Source of the DNA: Cutibacterium sp.
GTDB lineage: Bacteria > Actinomycetota > Actinomycetes > Propionibacteriales > Propionibacteriaceae
NCBI RefSeq assembly: GCF_030525615.1
Contig: NZ_JAUNEJ010000001.1
Coordinates: 372,001 to 436,000, forward strand
Direction: 5' to 3'
DNA: 64,000 nt
Part shown: positions 1-9,031 of the stretch, in pieces
How the letters are laid out: each line of letters begins with the position of its first letter
How positions within the stretch are numbered: position 1 is the first letter of the stretch
Program-made: the position numbers and the translations under genes
Notes under the pieces: model-generated
The model's input: the letters and a program-made list of their open reading frames with translations, nothing else
The model's database searches: none
Told to the model about the DNA's origin: nothing

Positions 1-744
1 GTTCCCGCCGACATTCGGGCTCAGGGCGGAGTGGCTCGAATGAGTGATCCTGATCTCATCGAGGGGATCATTGACGCCGTATCCATCCCCGTGATGGCCA
101 AGGCCCGTATCGGTCATTTTGTTGAGGCCCAGGTGCTGGAGTCCCTCAAGGTGGATTTCATCGACGAGTCCGAGGTGCTCAGTCCAGCTGACTACGCCAA
201 TCACATCGACAAGTGGGCTTTTGACGTCCCCTTCGTGTGTGGTGCTACGAACCTGGGTGAGGCGCTGCGCCGTATCAACGAAGGCGCTGCCATGATTCGT
301 TCCAAAGGAGAGGCCGGGACCGGTGATGTCTCCGAGGCCGTCCGTCACTTGCGCACCATTCGCTCCGAGATGGCACGGTTGAGCAGCATGTCTCCTGACG
401 AGGTTTACGTCGCCGCCAAGGAACTGCAGGCACCCTACGATCTTGTCGCCGAGGTGGCCCGCACCGGTGAGTTGCCAGTAGTGCTTTTCGTTGCGGGTGG
501 TGTGGCCACCCCAGCGGACGCCGCCCTCGTCATGCAGATGGGTGCCCAGGGTGTCTTCGTCGGTTCGGGGATCTTTAAGTCTGGCAATCCTGCTGCTCGT
601 GCAGCCGCCATCGTCAAGGCCACCACCGCCTATGACGATCCGGACACCATCGCCGAGGTTTCTCGTGGTCTGGGTGAGGCCATGGTTGGTATCAATGTGG
701 CCGACGTCCCGGCACCACATCGTTTGGCGGAACGGGGCTGGTGA
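1..744 (+). CDS. pdxS: Pyridoxal 5'-phosphate synthase subunit PdxS (5' end outside window)
   Basis: PdxS condenses ribose 5-phosphate, glyceraldehyde 3-phosphate and ammonia into PLP in the cytoplasm (DXP-independent route). The reading frame is open from base 1 ([14 protein letters not shown]), so the gene starts upstream. 247 residues are visible, about 50 short of the usual ~295-300. Visible family signatures are [20 protein letters not shown], the lysine in [23 protein letters not shown] and the phosphate-binding GSGIFKS. The stop is followed one base later by the GTG of pdxT, which supplies the ammonia, so the pair is a translationally coupled operon. A GTG at 31 is internal and not the start. 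Identification is very secure. Confidence 0.97.
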   Translation, partial: VPADIRAQGGVARMSDPDLIEGIIDAVSIPVMAKARIGHFVEAQVLESLKVDFIDESEVLSPADYANHIDKWAFDVPFVCGATNLGEALRRINEGAAMIRSKGEAGTGDVSEAVRHLRTIRSEMARLSSMSPDEVYVAAKELQAPYDLVAEVARTGELPVVLFVAGGVATPADAALVMQMGAQGVFVGSGIFKSGNPAARAAAIVKATTAYDDPDTIAEVSRGLGEAMVGINVADVPAPHRLAERGW

Positions 745-745
745 G

Positions 746-1348
746 GTGGCTCCGATCATCGGGGTCGTCGCCCTGCAAGGTGGATTTGCTGAGCACATTG
801 AGGTTCTCGAATCCCTCGGTGCGACGACCCGCCGAGTCCGTCGAGAAGCTGATCTTGACGGACTCGACGGGATTGTCCTACCCGGTGGAGAGTCGACGGT
901 CATCGACAAGTTGATGCGTTCCTTCGGCCTCGCCGATCCGCTGCGCGAAGCCGTGAGCGACGGCTTGCCGGTGCTGGCGACCTGCGCCGGTCTTGTCGTT
1001 GTGGCGAAAGAGCTGGAAGACGCTGCAAAGGATCAGCAGACCCTTGGCTTGCTTGATGTCACCGTGCGCCGTAATGCCTTCGGCTCCCAGCTTGACTCCT
1101 TCGAGGGGCAGTTGGACATCGACGGGGTGGGCGAAAAGATACCCGCCACGTTTATTCGCGCTCCGATCGTTACCCGTACCGGACCTGAGGTGAAGATCAT
1201 CTCAAGACTGCCCGATGAGGCCGGTGAGGCCAGTGGGGCGATCGTCGGGGTCAGACAGGGAACCATTACCGCGTTGTCCTTCCATCCCGAGGAGACGAGT
1301 GACGATCGGGTTCACAGCAGGTGGCTGGACGAGCTGTCCGCTGTCTGA
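746..1348 (+). CDS. pdxT: Glutaminase subunit PdxT of PLP synthase
   Basis: PdxT hydrolyses glutamine and channels ammonia to PdxS. The 200-residue length is typical for this class I-like amidotransferase. The start is GTG at 746, one base after the pdxS stop, giving (M)APIIGVVALQGGF, which matches family N-termini; the frame is open further upstream but inside pdxS. Motifs seen are LPGGEST (glutamine site), the nucleophile Cys in LATCAGLV, and the His/Glu pair in SFHPEET. The final His-Pro-Glu completes the triad. No clear terminator was seen in the 166 bases before the next, convergent gene. Confidence 0.96.
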   Translation: MAPIIGVVALQGGFAEHIEVLESLGATTRRVRREADLDGLDGIVLPGGESTVIDKLMRSFGLADPLREAVSDGLPVLATCAGLVVVAKELEDAAKDQQTLGLLDVTVRRNAFGSQLDSFEGQLDIDGVGEKIPATFIRAPIVTRTGPEVKIISRLPDEAGEASGAIVGVRQGTITALSFHPEETSDDRVHSRWLDELSAV

Positions 1349-1514
1349 GCGGGCAGTCGCGACAGGTCGTTGTGCGGGTGTGGCAGGGATGATATCTACC
1401 TGGATCGCCGCGGTAGCTGGCGTCACGTCGTGGACGTTGTCGCCGGAGTGTGGGTCTCAGCTGTCTGGTTATTGGCGCGCCCGCTGGCCTGCAGGTCGAG
1501 TTAGTTTCGAAGAG

Positions 1515-2795
1515 TCAGATCAGTTGCAGTTCCATCCCAAACAAGCCGCTCATCGCCCATATTGCGCATACCGAGACGAGGATATTTGCAGGAACGGTGA
1601 GAAGACCTAGGCGTGTGAATCTGCCGATATGAGCTGGGAGGTCATGTTCGCCAATGATTCGACGCCACAGCAGGGTCGCCAGAGACCCAGCGTAGCTCAG
1701 GTTCGGCCCGATGTTGACCCCGACCAGCATGGTTAGTACCGCCATCCACCCAGCAGGGGCGACGAACGGCAGGAGGACCAACACTGCTGGCAGGTTGTTG
1801 ATGAGGTTCGATAGCAGGGCCGCGATGACGGCGACGGCCAGCAGACTGACCAAGGTTTGACCTGAGGGAACAAGGCGATCGATGAGGCTTCCCAGACCAT
1901 TTTTGACGACAGCCTCGACGATGATTCCCAGACATAGGACGAAGGCCAAAAAGAGGGGCTTGGTGGCTCGCAACGCACGTCCAGCCTCGATGCCAAAGCT
2001 CTCGTTGTGATGGATGAACCTCAATACCGCGAAGGCGACGACTCCTGCCAGAGCAGCCCAGAAGGGCTCAGCCCCCAACAGGGAGCACACCGCGAAACCT
2101 GCCAGGGTAAGTCCAAGAATGATCAGTGCCGCGATAGGAGCTTGCTGACGCCGGTCGGTATTTGCTGTGGTCGCCCGGGACAGTTCATCGCGAAACTCGA
2201 TCCGCATTGCCAACCATTCAATGCCGATAGTCAAAAGCCACGGCAGCGCCATGACGGTTGTGAAGCGTGCGAAGGTGAGCTCGGGCACGGCAGCCACAGC
2301 GAGCAGGTTCGTAAGATTGGAAACCGGCAGTAGCAGGGACGCGGTGTTTGCCAGGTGGGCAGTGGCGTACAAGTGCGGTTCTGGCCGAGCGTTGAGCCGT
2401 CTTGTCGTCGTCAGGATGATGGGTGTCAGTAGGACGATGGTGGCGTCGAGACTCAGAACCGCCGTCGTCACCGACGCGATAATGAAAACCCACCATAAAA
2501 GTCGCCTTGACGAGGACTTCGCCCGAGTGGCCATGAGCTGACCCGAGTAACGGAAGACGCCTTCGGCACGGGCAAGCTCGGACAGGGCAAGGACCGCTGC
2601 CAAAAAGATGACAGTAGGTCCCATGGTTACGATCTGCTCGCCGGCATTGGACCAGCTGATGGCCCCAACAAGGCACAACAGTAGAGTTCCTGGCACTGCG
2701 GCGGTGGCTTCCGGCAAGCCTCGGGGGCGGAGGAGGGCGAGCACCATCACGATGACGAGGACTGCCACACTCAGCGTCTCGGCCAACCACGTCAT
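1515..2795 (-). CDS. ArsB/NhaD (SLC13)-type anion permease
   Basis: A 426-residue polytopic membrane protein with roughly ten to eleven hydrophobic segments from residue 5 to the end. Family signatures of the ArsB/NhaD ion transporter group are LSLDATIVLLTPI near residue 115 and NTASLLLPVSNLTNLL near residue 155, with a second half-repeat NLINNLPAVLVLLP. The likely role is export or exchange of an inorganic anion (arsenite-like) or a Na+-coupled solute; the substrate cannot be read from sequence. No arsR or arsC neighbour is present, so arsenic resistance is only one option. ATG at 2795 or GTG at 2798 could start it, after AGAGG. It is convergent with pdxT. Confidence 0.8.
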   Translation of the reverse strand: MTWLAETLSVAVLVIVMVLALLRPRGLPEATAAVPGTLLLCLVGAISWSNAGEQIVTMGPTVIFLAAVLALSELARAEGVFRYSGQLMATRAKSSSRRLLWWVFIIASVTTAVLSLDATIVLLTPIILTTTRRLNARPEPHLYATAHLANTASLLLPVSNLTNLLAVAAVPELTFARFTTVMALPWLLTIGIEWLAMRIEFRDELSRATTANTDRRQQAPIAALIILGLTLAGFAVCSLLGAEPFWAALAGVVAFAVLRFIHHNESFGIEAGRALRATKPLFLAFVLCLGIIVEAVVKNGLGSLIDRLVPSGQTLVSLLAVAVIAALLSNLINNLPAVLVLLPFVAPAGWMAVLTMLVGVNIGPNLSYAGSLATLLWRRIIGEHDLPAHIGRFTRLGLLTVPANILVSVCAIWAMSGLFGMELQLI

Positions 2796-2939
2796 CACCT
2801 CTGAATGCTATCGGAGGGCTGTGACGACGAGTGGTGAACGATATTCACCACGGCTGGTACGCGCCACCAGCGACCCGCCATGACGGGGTCAAGAAAGATG
2901 CCTAAGACAGCATTACACGGTAGGGTTATCACTCGTCTC

Positions 2940-3013
2940 GGGGCGTTAGCTCAGCCGGTCAGAGCAGGGGACTCATAATCCCTGGGTCGCGGGTTCGAGC
3001 CCCGCACGCCCCA
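2940..3013 (+). tRNA. tRNA-Met (anticodon CAT, elongator type)
   Basis: The acceptor stem GGGGCGT (2940-2946) pairs with ACGCCCC (3006-3012), followed by discriminator A at 3013. The D-arm is GCTC...GAGC. The anticodon arm is GGGGA-CTCATAA-TCCCT with CAT at 2974-2976. The T-arm contains GGTTCGAGCC. CCA is not fully encoded. The GACTCATAATC arm resembles elongator tRNA-Met of other actinobacteria and differs from initiator and lysidine-modified Ile tRNAs. Its 3' half is antisense to the end of a HAD phosphatase gene. Confidence 0.93.
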
Positions 3014-3821
3014 CCGTCGTCGATGGCGTCAATAGAGCCTGTATTTGGCGTCCGACCGCAGAGTCATCGTGGTTGCCGATTATCGGGAAACCGCAGTCGC
3101 GTAGCGTCGGATGGGCCCCCGACACGATATAGGGATGACCCACCAATTCCAGCATGGTGAGGTCATTGGGCATATCTCCGAAGGCTGCCGCGTCAGAAGG
3201 GTCAATACCGTGATCTTGGCAGACCTGAGCCAACGCCATTCCTTTTGAGACACCGGGGGCGGAGATCTCCACGAGTCCGTCGGTCATGATGGCGGAGAAA
3301 GTCGTTGTTCCGCGGTCTCCCACAATCGGATTGACCACATTGAAAAGCTTGTCACTAGGGAAGTCGAAAACCCGCACCAGCAGCTTGACGATGCGACGAT
3401 CGGCTCCCAGGAAGTTCTCAATCGGTCCTTCACCGTCCGGTGGGCCGCCAATTTTCCAGCGATCAAACCCCTCATCTGCAAACCATTGGGTGGCCTCTTC
3501 AGTGCAGAACAGAGCTTGAGGCAGAACGTTGCGGACATCGGTAATGATTCCGGCAACAGTGGTGGGACTCATGGCAATGTCATGGAGGATTTCACCGGTT
3601 GCGGCATTCACGCTTACCGCTCCATTAGAGGCCAGCAGAGTCGGATGAACCGGGCGGAACGGGTCCAGAACTGCCAGCCAGCGGTAGGGCCGACCAGTAG
3701 CGAAGACAATATGGACCCCAGCGTCGGCTGCGGCGAGCACTGCCTCGGTGTTCTCGGCGCTGGGCATACTGTCGGCACCCAGAAAAGTGCCGTCCAAATC
3801 AGTGGCTATGAGTGAGACCAT
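2973..3821 (-). CDS. Cof-type HAD-superfamily (IIB) sugar phosphatase
   Basis: A cytoplasmic HAD hydrolase, probably a sugar-phosphate phosphatase. Motif I DLDGTFLG lies near residue 7 (nucleophile Asp), motif II is FATGRPYRW, a conserved Lys sits in SKGMALA, and motif IV is FGDMPNDLTML. The C2-cap arrangement and ~280 residues fit the Cof/YbiV subgroup. ATG at 3821 shares one base with the TGA of the upstream gene (TGATG); a GTG at 3824 is the alternative. The last dozen or so codons (ending GLEPATQGL) are read antisense through the tRNA-Met gene, and the TGA at 2973-2975 sits in its anticodon loop. The enzyme fold would normally finish before this tail. Confidence 0.85.
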   Translation of the reverse strand: MVSLIATDLDGTFLGADSMPSAENTEAVLAAADAGVHIVFATGRPYRWLAVLDPFRPVHPTLLASNGAVSVNAATGEILHDIAMSPTTVAGIITDVRNVLPQALFCTEEATQWFADEGFDRWKIGGPPDGEGPIENFLGADRRIVKLLVRVFDFPSDKLFNVVNPIVGDRGTTTFSAIMTDGLVEISAPGVSKGMALAQVCQDHGIDPSDAAAFGDMPNDLTMLELVGHPYIVSGAHPTLRDCGFPIIGNHDDSAVGRQIQALLTPSTTVGRAGLEPATQGL

Positions 3822-4744
3822 CACAACCTTCCTCGACCAGTAGGAGACGCCGACGCTGTGCCAGAGCCGCCGTTGCCGGACGGGTGCATAGACGGGGTGC
3901 GAGACGGAGGCCCTGAGGGATTGTTCGACGTACTTGGCGACGAATCATTACCCGTTGAGGGGGACCGGGAGGCAGATGGCGAGGGGCTGCCAGATCCGCT
4001 GCTTGACGACGAGGTCGAGGCCGAGCTTTGCCCTGGGCTTGAAGAACTGCTCGATGAACTGTTGGCGGAACTGCTCGACGAAGCCGAGGTCGGAACCGGA
4101 GGTGGCGGGGGAGTGGGCGGCACGTTCTGGAATAACAGCACTGCGATGAGCAGACCGGTCAGAGCGATGAAAATCGTGAGTAGCCATGCGACCACAGTGG
4201 TCGACCAGCCGGCCTTGTCGCGGCGACCTGGCCAGGGCAGGGGCCAAGCTCTCACCCGACCGGGGAGGGTGTCGTCTACCCAGTGCAGCCGATAATTCGG
4301 ACCCGCTACCGACGATCCCGACAGGGCTGACATGTCGACGACCTGCAAGATGCGTCGTGCCTCAGCCACCGCTGCGGCGGAGCCATCGTAGACCAACGCC
4401 ACCCAGGGAGCCTGCGACTCACGGGGGCCTTGGCCTGGCCCCGTCACCGGGCGGTACAACCGTCCCAACCGTCCAGAATCCTGCCCGGCTCCACCCCTGG
4501 CTATGACGGTCTCTGAGTGCAGGTGGTTGACCTCTCCGGCCAAACGATCCCAGGAAGCCGGATCGCTGGCAGCCCCGTGAGACAACAGAATGACCAGGAC
4601 AGCCTGTCCCTGGTCATCGTGAGCCCGGAACACCGTTCCCGAGGGCATCGTGAGAACACGGACGTCGAGCCAGAACTCGTCGACCCTCGGCGGGTCACAC
4701 GGTTCCAGCGGCAGGGCCCCGATGGGCCACGGATTACTCGACAT
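3821..4744 (-). CDS. Single-pass membrane protein with long Ser/Pro-rich tail
   Basis: 307 residues, function unrecognised. The N-terminal ~180 residues are a soluble domain without a known motif. A single strongly hydrophobic segment (VVAWLLTIFIALTGLLIAVL) follows near residues 180-205. The rest is a Pro run and then a low-complexity tail of Ser, Pro, Gly and Thr of about 95 residues, typical of an extracellular stalk. The chosen ATG at 4744 is divergent from the MoxR gene (start 4896); upstream in-frame codons reach back to 4903 but would overlap that promoter. The stop overlaps the HAD start, suggesting coupling. The Ser repeats make an acidic antisense frame that is not a gene. Confidence 0.7.
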   Translation of the reverse strand: MSSNPWPIGALPLEPCDPPRVDEFWLDVRVLTMPSGTVFRAHDDQGQAVLVILLSHGAASDPASWDRLAGEVNHLHSETVIARGGAGQDSGRLGRLYRPVTGPGQGPRESQAPWVALVYDGSAAAVAEARRILQVVDMSALSGSSVAGPNYRLHWVDDTLPGRVRAWPLPWPGRRDKAGWSTTVVAWLLTIFIALTGLLIAVLLFQNVPPTPPPPPVPTSASSSSSANSSSSSSSSPGQSSASTSSSSSGSGSPSPSASRSPSTGNDSSPSTSNNPSGPPSRTPSMHPSGNGGSGTASASPTGRGRL

Positions 4745-4895
4745 CGTCCACCATCTCACCACATTCCAGGCATGACCTCCGAACCATGAGCATTCGCGCC
4801 TGGTGATTTCGCCTCGTTCTTGGGCTGTGGCACGGTCACGGTATCGTGAGTGCGGGCCCGTCACGGGTCTAGCGCAAGCCAGGCAGGAGACGTTA

Positions 4896-6020
4896 GTGAG
4901 CACCCAGCATTACTCGGATGGCCAAGACATTGGCAAGGGCAATCAGGATGCCCCAATGTCCAATGACGAGGCAGCCCGCCTCATCGGCCAGGCCATCGGG
5001 CAGGTTCAGCGGGTCATCGTTGGTCAAGAACGCATGGTCGAACAGCTCATGGTCGGTGTGCTGGCCAAGGGCCACATCCTTCTTGAAGGTGTCCCTGGTG
5101 TGGCCAAGACTTTGGCGGTGCGATCTTTCGCGACGGTTCTCGGCGGTGATTTCGCTCGCGTGCAGTTCACCCCCGACCTTGTCCCCTCCGACATCGTTGG
5201 TACTCGGATCTACTCAGCGTCCAAGGAGACCTTCGACATCGAGCTCGGCCCGGTCTTCGTCAACTTCGTGCTTGCCGATGAGATCAACCGAGCCCCTGCC
5301 AAGGTGCAGTCAGCCATGCTTGAGCTCATGGCGGAAAAGCAGGTGTCCATTGCCGGACAGACCTTCCCCGCCCCGCACCCCTTTAGCGTTATCGCCACCC
5401 AAAACCCGGTGGAGTCTGAGGGCGTCTACCCGCTCCCGGAAGCTCAGCGAGACCGTTTCCTGCTCAAGATCGACGTTCCCTACCCGCGCGGCAATGAGGA
5501 ATTCGAGATCCTGCGTCGAATGAGTGTCAAGGCACCTGAGCCTCAGCAGGTGCTCACTCCCGAGACTGTGATAACTCTGCAAGACATGGCCTCCGACGTC
5601 TTTGTTCACAATCTGGTCGCTGAATACGTGGTTCGGTTGGTGCTGGCCACTCGAAATCCTGGCGATTTTGGAATGCCGGATCTCGCTAATGTCATCCAGA
5701 TCGGCTGCTCCCCGCGAGCCACCCTTGGCCTGGTTGCTGCTGCTCGCGCCCTGGCTCTTGTTCATGGCCGGGACTACGTTCTTCCTACTGACGTCCAGGC
5801 CATTGCCGTTGACGTCATGGCTCATCGTCTGGTGCTGAGCTTCGACGCCATCGCCGACAATGTTTCGGCCTCCGATGTTATTGAGCGGGTCGTGGCCATG
5901 GTCCCGCCGCCTACCCCGGTGTGGAACGAGGAGCAGCGCCAGACCTCCCACCAGCAGCACAGTTACTCCGAGAATCTGGACCAATACCCCGCGCCGACGA
6001 CTCCGCCTGCTCAGTTGTAA
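4896..6020 (+). CDS. MoxR-family AAA+ ATPase
   Basis: A 374-residue chaperone-like ATPase, thought to remodel or activate partner VWA proteins. Walker A is EGVPGVAKT (about residues 64-73), Walker B is LADEINRAP, and sensor and arginine-finger regions appear as ATQNPVESEGVYPLPEAQ and DRFLLKI. The lid domain follows, with MAHRLVLSFDA. GTG at 4896 is preceded by AGGAG seven bases upstream, and matches to the family begin shortly after. It heads a run with DUF58 and two VWA proteins, the usual MoxR operon layout. The C-terminal 35 residues are polar and variable. Confidence 0.93.
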   Translation: MSTQHYSDGQDIGKGNQDAPMSNDEAARLIGQAIGQVQRVIVGQERMVEQLMVGVLAKGHILLEGVPGVAKTLAVRSFATVLGGDFARVQFTPDLVPSDIVGTRIYSASKETFDIELGPVFVNFVLADEINRAPAKVQSAMLELMAEKQVSIAGQTFPAPHPFSVIATQNPVESEGVYPLPEAQRDRFLLKIDVPYPRGNEEFEILRRMSVKAPEPQQVLTPETVITLQDMASDVFVHNLVAEYVVRLVLATRNPGDFGMPDLANVIQIGCSPRATLGLVAAARALALVHGRDYVLPTDVQAIAVDVMAHRLVLSFDAIADNVSASDVIERVVAMVPPPTPVWNEEQRQTSHQQHSYSENLDQYPAPTTPPAQL

Positions 6021-6029
6021 GGCGGCCCC

Positions 6030-7073
6030 ATGACGCGACCGACATTCCGTGATCCGCAGCCACCTTCGGTGGCGCAGACCTTGGTGAACCCGCCCACCGG
6101 GGCGACTGTGCAGCTCAACCAGCTCGCCCCCGAGGCTGCGCTGCGCCGCTTGGAGCTGACGATTGTGCGCCGTCTGGAGGGTTTTCTGCACGGCGATCAT
6201 CTCGGTTTGCTCCCTGGCGCTGGTGCGGATGTCAGTGACGCGCGTCCCTACGAGCCTGGTCAAGATGATGTGCGCATGATGGATTGGGCTGTTACGGCGC
6301 GAACCACCGTTCCCCATGTGCGAGAGACTATCGCTGACCGCGAACTCGAAGTATGGGCCCTGCTGGACGTCACCGGCTCGATGAACTGGGGCACCGTGTC
6401 CATGACGAAACGGGATTTGGGTATCGCGGCGATTGCCACCGTTGGTTTTCTGTCCCAGCGCATGGGGGACCGCTTCGGTGGACTCATCATGAGGCCAGAC
6501 TCAGTGCGTCGGCTGCCCGCTCGCGCCGGCAGAACCGCCCTGTACGGTTTGTTACGCGCGATGTTGACTGAGCCCATCGTCGCTGACAATGCCGCTGGAG
6601 ACATGACACTCGCTAAAGGAATCGAAAATGTGGCATCCTCAGGCCGACGTCGTGGTATGAAAGTCATTGTTTCAGACTTCCTTACCCCGGGAGACAACAC
6701 CCTGGACCCCAATGACCATCCCGAGTGGGAGCGTTCCTTGCGTCGGCTGTCAGTTCGCAATCAGGTGTTGTGCATTGAGGTCGTTGACGCTGCCGAGGTT
6801 GACTTTCCCGATGTAGGTGACGTCATGGTACGTGACCCAGAAACGTCCTTCGCCCACTACGTCAATACGGCTGACAAGGCCACTCGAGAGCGTATGAATG
6901 CTGCCTCGCGGGCCCAACGTGAGCGGGTCGCAGCTGCCATCCGCCGAGCCGGAGCCGGCCATCTCCAGCTGCGCACAGACTCCGACTGGGTGACCGATAT
7001 AGCCCGCTTCGTGCTTGGGTATCGCCGTACTGCAGCGATTCTGCACCAGCCTCCACAGGGGGTGACGAAGTGA
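6030..7073 (+). CDS. DUF58 domain protein (VWA-like)
   Basis: 347 residues. The DUF58 signature is clear at residues ~60-95: RPYEPGQDDVRMMDWAVTAR followed by HVRET. A VWA-like metal site begins at LLDVTGSMNWG. The family works with MoxR ATPases in envelope or stress functions; the exact role is unknown. It starts nine bases after the MoxR stop, and its TGA overlaps the GTG of the next gene. No signal peptide or membrane helix is seen, so it is probably cytoplasmic or associated with the membrane through its partners. Confidence 0.9.
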   Translation: MTRPTFRDPQPPSVAQTLVNPPTGATVQLNQLAPEAALRRLELTIVRRLEGFLHGDHLGLLPGAGADVSDARPYEPGQDDVRMMDWAVTARTTVPHVRETIADRELEVWALLDVTGSMNWGTVSMTKRDLGIAAIATVGFLSQRMGDRFGGLIMRPDSVRRLPARAGRTALYGLLRAMLTEPIVADNAAGDMTLAKGIENVASSGRRRGMKVIVSDFLTPGDNTLDPNDHPEWERSLRRLSVRNQVLCIEVVDAAEVDFPDVGDVMVRDPETSFAHYVNTADKATRERMNAASRAQRERVAAAIRRAGAGHLQLRTDSDWVTDIARFVLGYRRTAAILHQPPQGVTK

Positions 7074-8044
7074 CGCCGTTGTTTCTAGGGCTGCCCGAGG
7101 TCAAGACCCCGTCAGTGTTGTGGCTGCTGCTCATCGTCCCAGTGTTGTTGGTCTTGTACATCGTGGCGTTGCACCGCAGTCGATCAACCGCCATGCGGTT
7201 CACCAACACTGCAATTCTCGGCTCGGTTATGAGCAGGCAGCCACAGTGGAAGAGGCATGTCGCTGTCGGTGCCGCATTGGCGTGCCTGGCGACGACCACC
7301 TTCGCGTGGGCTCGCCCAATGGGTATTGAGAAGGTACCCCGCGATCGTGCCACCATCGTTGTCGCTGTTGACGCCTCCTTGTCCATGAAGGCTGATGACG
7401 TCGCGCCCAATCGTCTCGCAGCTGCGAAGGCCAAGGCGAAGGACTTCATTAACAGCCTGCCGTCCGGGTTCAACGTGGCGGTTGTCAGTATTGCTGAGCA
7501 TCCCGAGATCCGGATGCCACCGTCAACCGATCGCTCCACTGTCCTACGCGCCGTCGACGGTATCAACCTGCAGGACGGCACCGCTCTAGGAGGGGCGATC
7601 GATAAGTGTCTCGAGGCGGTCAAGATGGCTCCCGGCGCCAAGGACTCTCAGGAACCCATACCGGCAGCAATCGTCATGCTCAGTGACGGAGGCAACACCC
7701 AAGGAGGTTCCCCCCTGGTGTCGGCCAACCGGGCCGCAGCCGCCAAAGTGCCGGTGTACACCATCGCTTTCGGAACCGAGACCGGATACGTCGACCTCGA
7801 CGGGAATCGGGAAAGGGTCGCTCCCGATACCAAGGTGTTGTCCGCCATAGCCGACCGGACTGACGGCCAGTCTTGGACTGCGGACTCGGCTGACAAGCTT
7901 CAGGAGGTTTACAAGCAGGTGCACTCGTCGGTGGGTTACGAACCTGTCAAGAAAGAAGTGACGGCAACGTGGGCCTTCTATGCCTTCTGCTTTGCCATCA
8001 TTTCAGGCTTGGCGACACTGTCGGTGGCGGTGAGATGGCCATGA
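7070..8044 (+). CDS. VWA-domain membrane protein (BatA-like), first copy
   Basis: 324 residues. N-terminal membrane segments (WLLLIVPVLLVLYIVALH; AVGAALACLATTTFAWA) are followed by a von Willebrand A domain. The MIDAS residues are DASLS near residue 103, a Thr in DGTALGG and Asp in LSDGGNT. A last helix (WAFYAFCFAIISGLATLSV) anchors the C-terminus. The layout resembles BatA/BatB of aerotolerance operons. Start GTG at 7070 overlaps the DUF58 stop by four bases (GTGA). The next gene is a paralogue with the same domain order, so the pair arose by tandem duplication and probably acts together under MoxR. Confidence 0.9.
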   Translation: MTPLFLGLPEVKTPSVLWLLLIVPVLLVLYIVALHRSRSTAMRFTNTAILGSVMSRQPQWKRHVAVGAALACLATTTFAWARPMGIEKVPRDRATIVVAVDASLSMKADDVAPNRLAAAKAKAKDFINSLPSGFNVAVVSIAEHPEIRMPPSTDRSTVLRAVDGINLQDGTALGGAIDKCLEAVKMAPGAKDSQEPIPAAIVMLSDGGNTQGGSPLVSANRAAAAKVPVYTIAFGTETGYVDLDGNRERVAPDTKVLSAIADRTDGQSWTADSADKLQEVYKQVHSSVGYEPVKKEVTATWAFYAFCFAIISGLATLSVAVRWP

Positions 8045-8997
8045 TGACCCTGATTGCATTCGGACGTCCGGGACGACTGTGGTGGCTGTTGGTTCCGCTT
8101 GCATTCCTTGTCGTCTACCTGATCGTTGTCATCTGGCGTCGTCAGCCTCGTCAAAGCCGCAACGAACTCAAGAGTCTGTTGCCCAGCTCTCGACCATGGA
8201 AGCAGCACCTGGCGATGGGGTTGTCGGTGGTGTCGATGGTTGCGATGGTGCTTGCATTCGCCCAGCCGAAGGCCTACCACGATGTGCCACGGGATAGGGC
8301 CACGATCGTTGTCGCGATAGACGTCTCGAAATCCATGGTGGCCACCGATGTCGAGCCGTCCCGGCTGTCTGCTGCCAAGACCGCTGCCAAGGATTTTCTT
8401 GGTGATCTGCCGCCTCGGTTCAATGTCTCGCTGGTGAAGTTTGCGGCGTCGGCCCAGATCGTGGTGCCGCCCACTACTGACCGGGCTGCGGTGTCGACAG
8501 CGATCTCGAACCTTCAAGTGTTGCCATCCACCGCTATTGGTGAAGGGATTTACTCCTCCCTCAACGCCTTGAAACTGGTGCCGGACGATCCGAAGCACCC
8601 GGGACAGAAACCTCCTGCGGCAATCGTGCTGTTGTCGGACGGAGCCACCAACGTGGGGCGAACCTCCCTTCAGGCTGCCAAGGATTCCGGACACGAACAC
8701 GTGCCGGTCTACACCATCGCCTATGGCACGGCGAGCGGGTATGTCGTCGAAGGTGGTCAGCGTCAGCCCGTTCCGGTTAATCACTATGAGCTGGCTGCGG
8801 TGGCGAAGGCTTCTGGAGGAGAGAAGTTCTCTGCGGAATCTCTCGGACAGCTCTCCGATGTCTACAAGTCAATTGCTGAATCGGTTGGCTATGACAAGGT
8901 TTTTGGGGAGGTCACTGACAAATATGTTGGTGTTGCCTTGGCACTCATGGTGTTGACGGCGGTCTCCGTCGTCACCTTATGCGCCCGTTGGCCCTGA
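8041..8997 (+). CDS. VWA-domain membrane protein (BatA-like), second copy
   Basis: 318 residues, paralogous to the preceding gene. Two N-terminal hydrophobic segments (LWWLLVPLAFLVVYLIVVIW; MGLSVVSMVAMVLAFA) precede a VWA domain with MIDAS DVSKS, Thr in PSTAIGEG and Asp in LSDGATN, and a C-terminal helix (GVALALMVLTAVSVVTLC). ATG at 8041 overlaps the previous stop (ATGA); ATG at 8035 is an alternative adding two residues. The tight overlaps across the four genes point to one transcript and balanced synthesis. The cluster's biological function is inferred only from family context. Confidence 0.9.
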   Translation: MMTLIAFGRPGRLWWLLVPLAFLVVYLIVVIWRRQPRQSRNELKSLLPSSRPWKQHLAMGLSVVSMVAMVLAFAQPKAYHDVPRDRATIVVAIDVSKSMVATDVEPSRLSAAKTAAKDFLGDLPPRFNVSLVKFAASAQIVVPPTTDRAAVSTAISNLQVLPSTAIGEGIYSSLNALKLVPDDPKHPGQKPPAAIVLLSDGATNVGRTSLQAAKDSGHEHVPVYTIAYGTASGYVVEGGQRQPVPVNHYELAAVAKASGGEKFSAESLGQLSDVYKSIAESVGYDKVFGEVTDKYVGVALALMVLTAVSVVTLCARWP

Positions 8998-9031
8998 TCC
9001 GTTGCTCGACGTCTTCACAAAAGGAGTTCTT

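Noticed and set aside
491-745. N-terminal extension of pdxT inside pdxS
   Set aside because: PdxT homology starts at GTG 746; the earlier part is an out-of-frame reading of pdxS.
3858-4295. Acidic repetitive frame antisense to the Ser-rich tail
   Set aside because: Produced by reverse reading of Ser codons; no start context.
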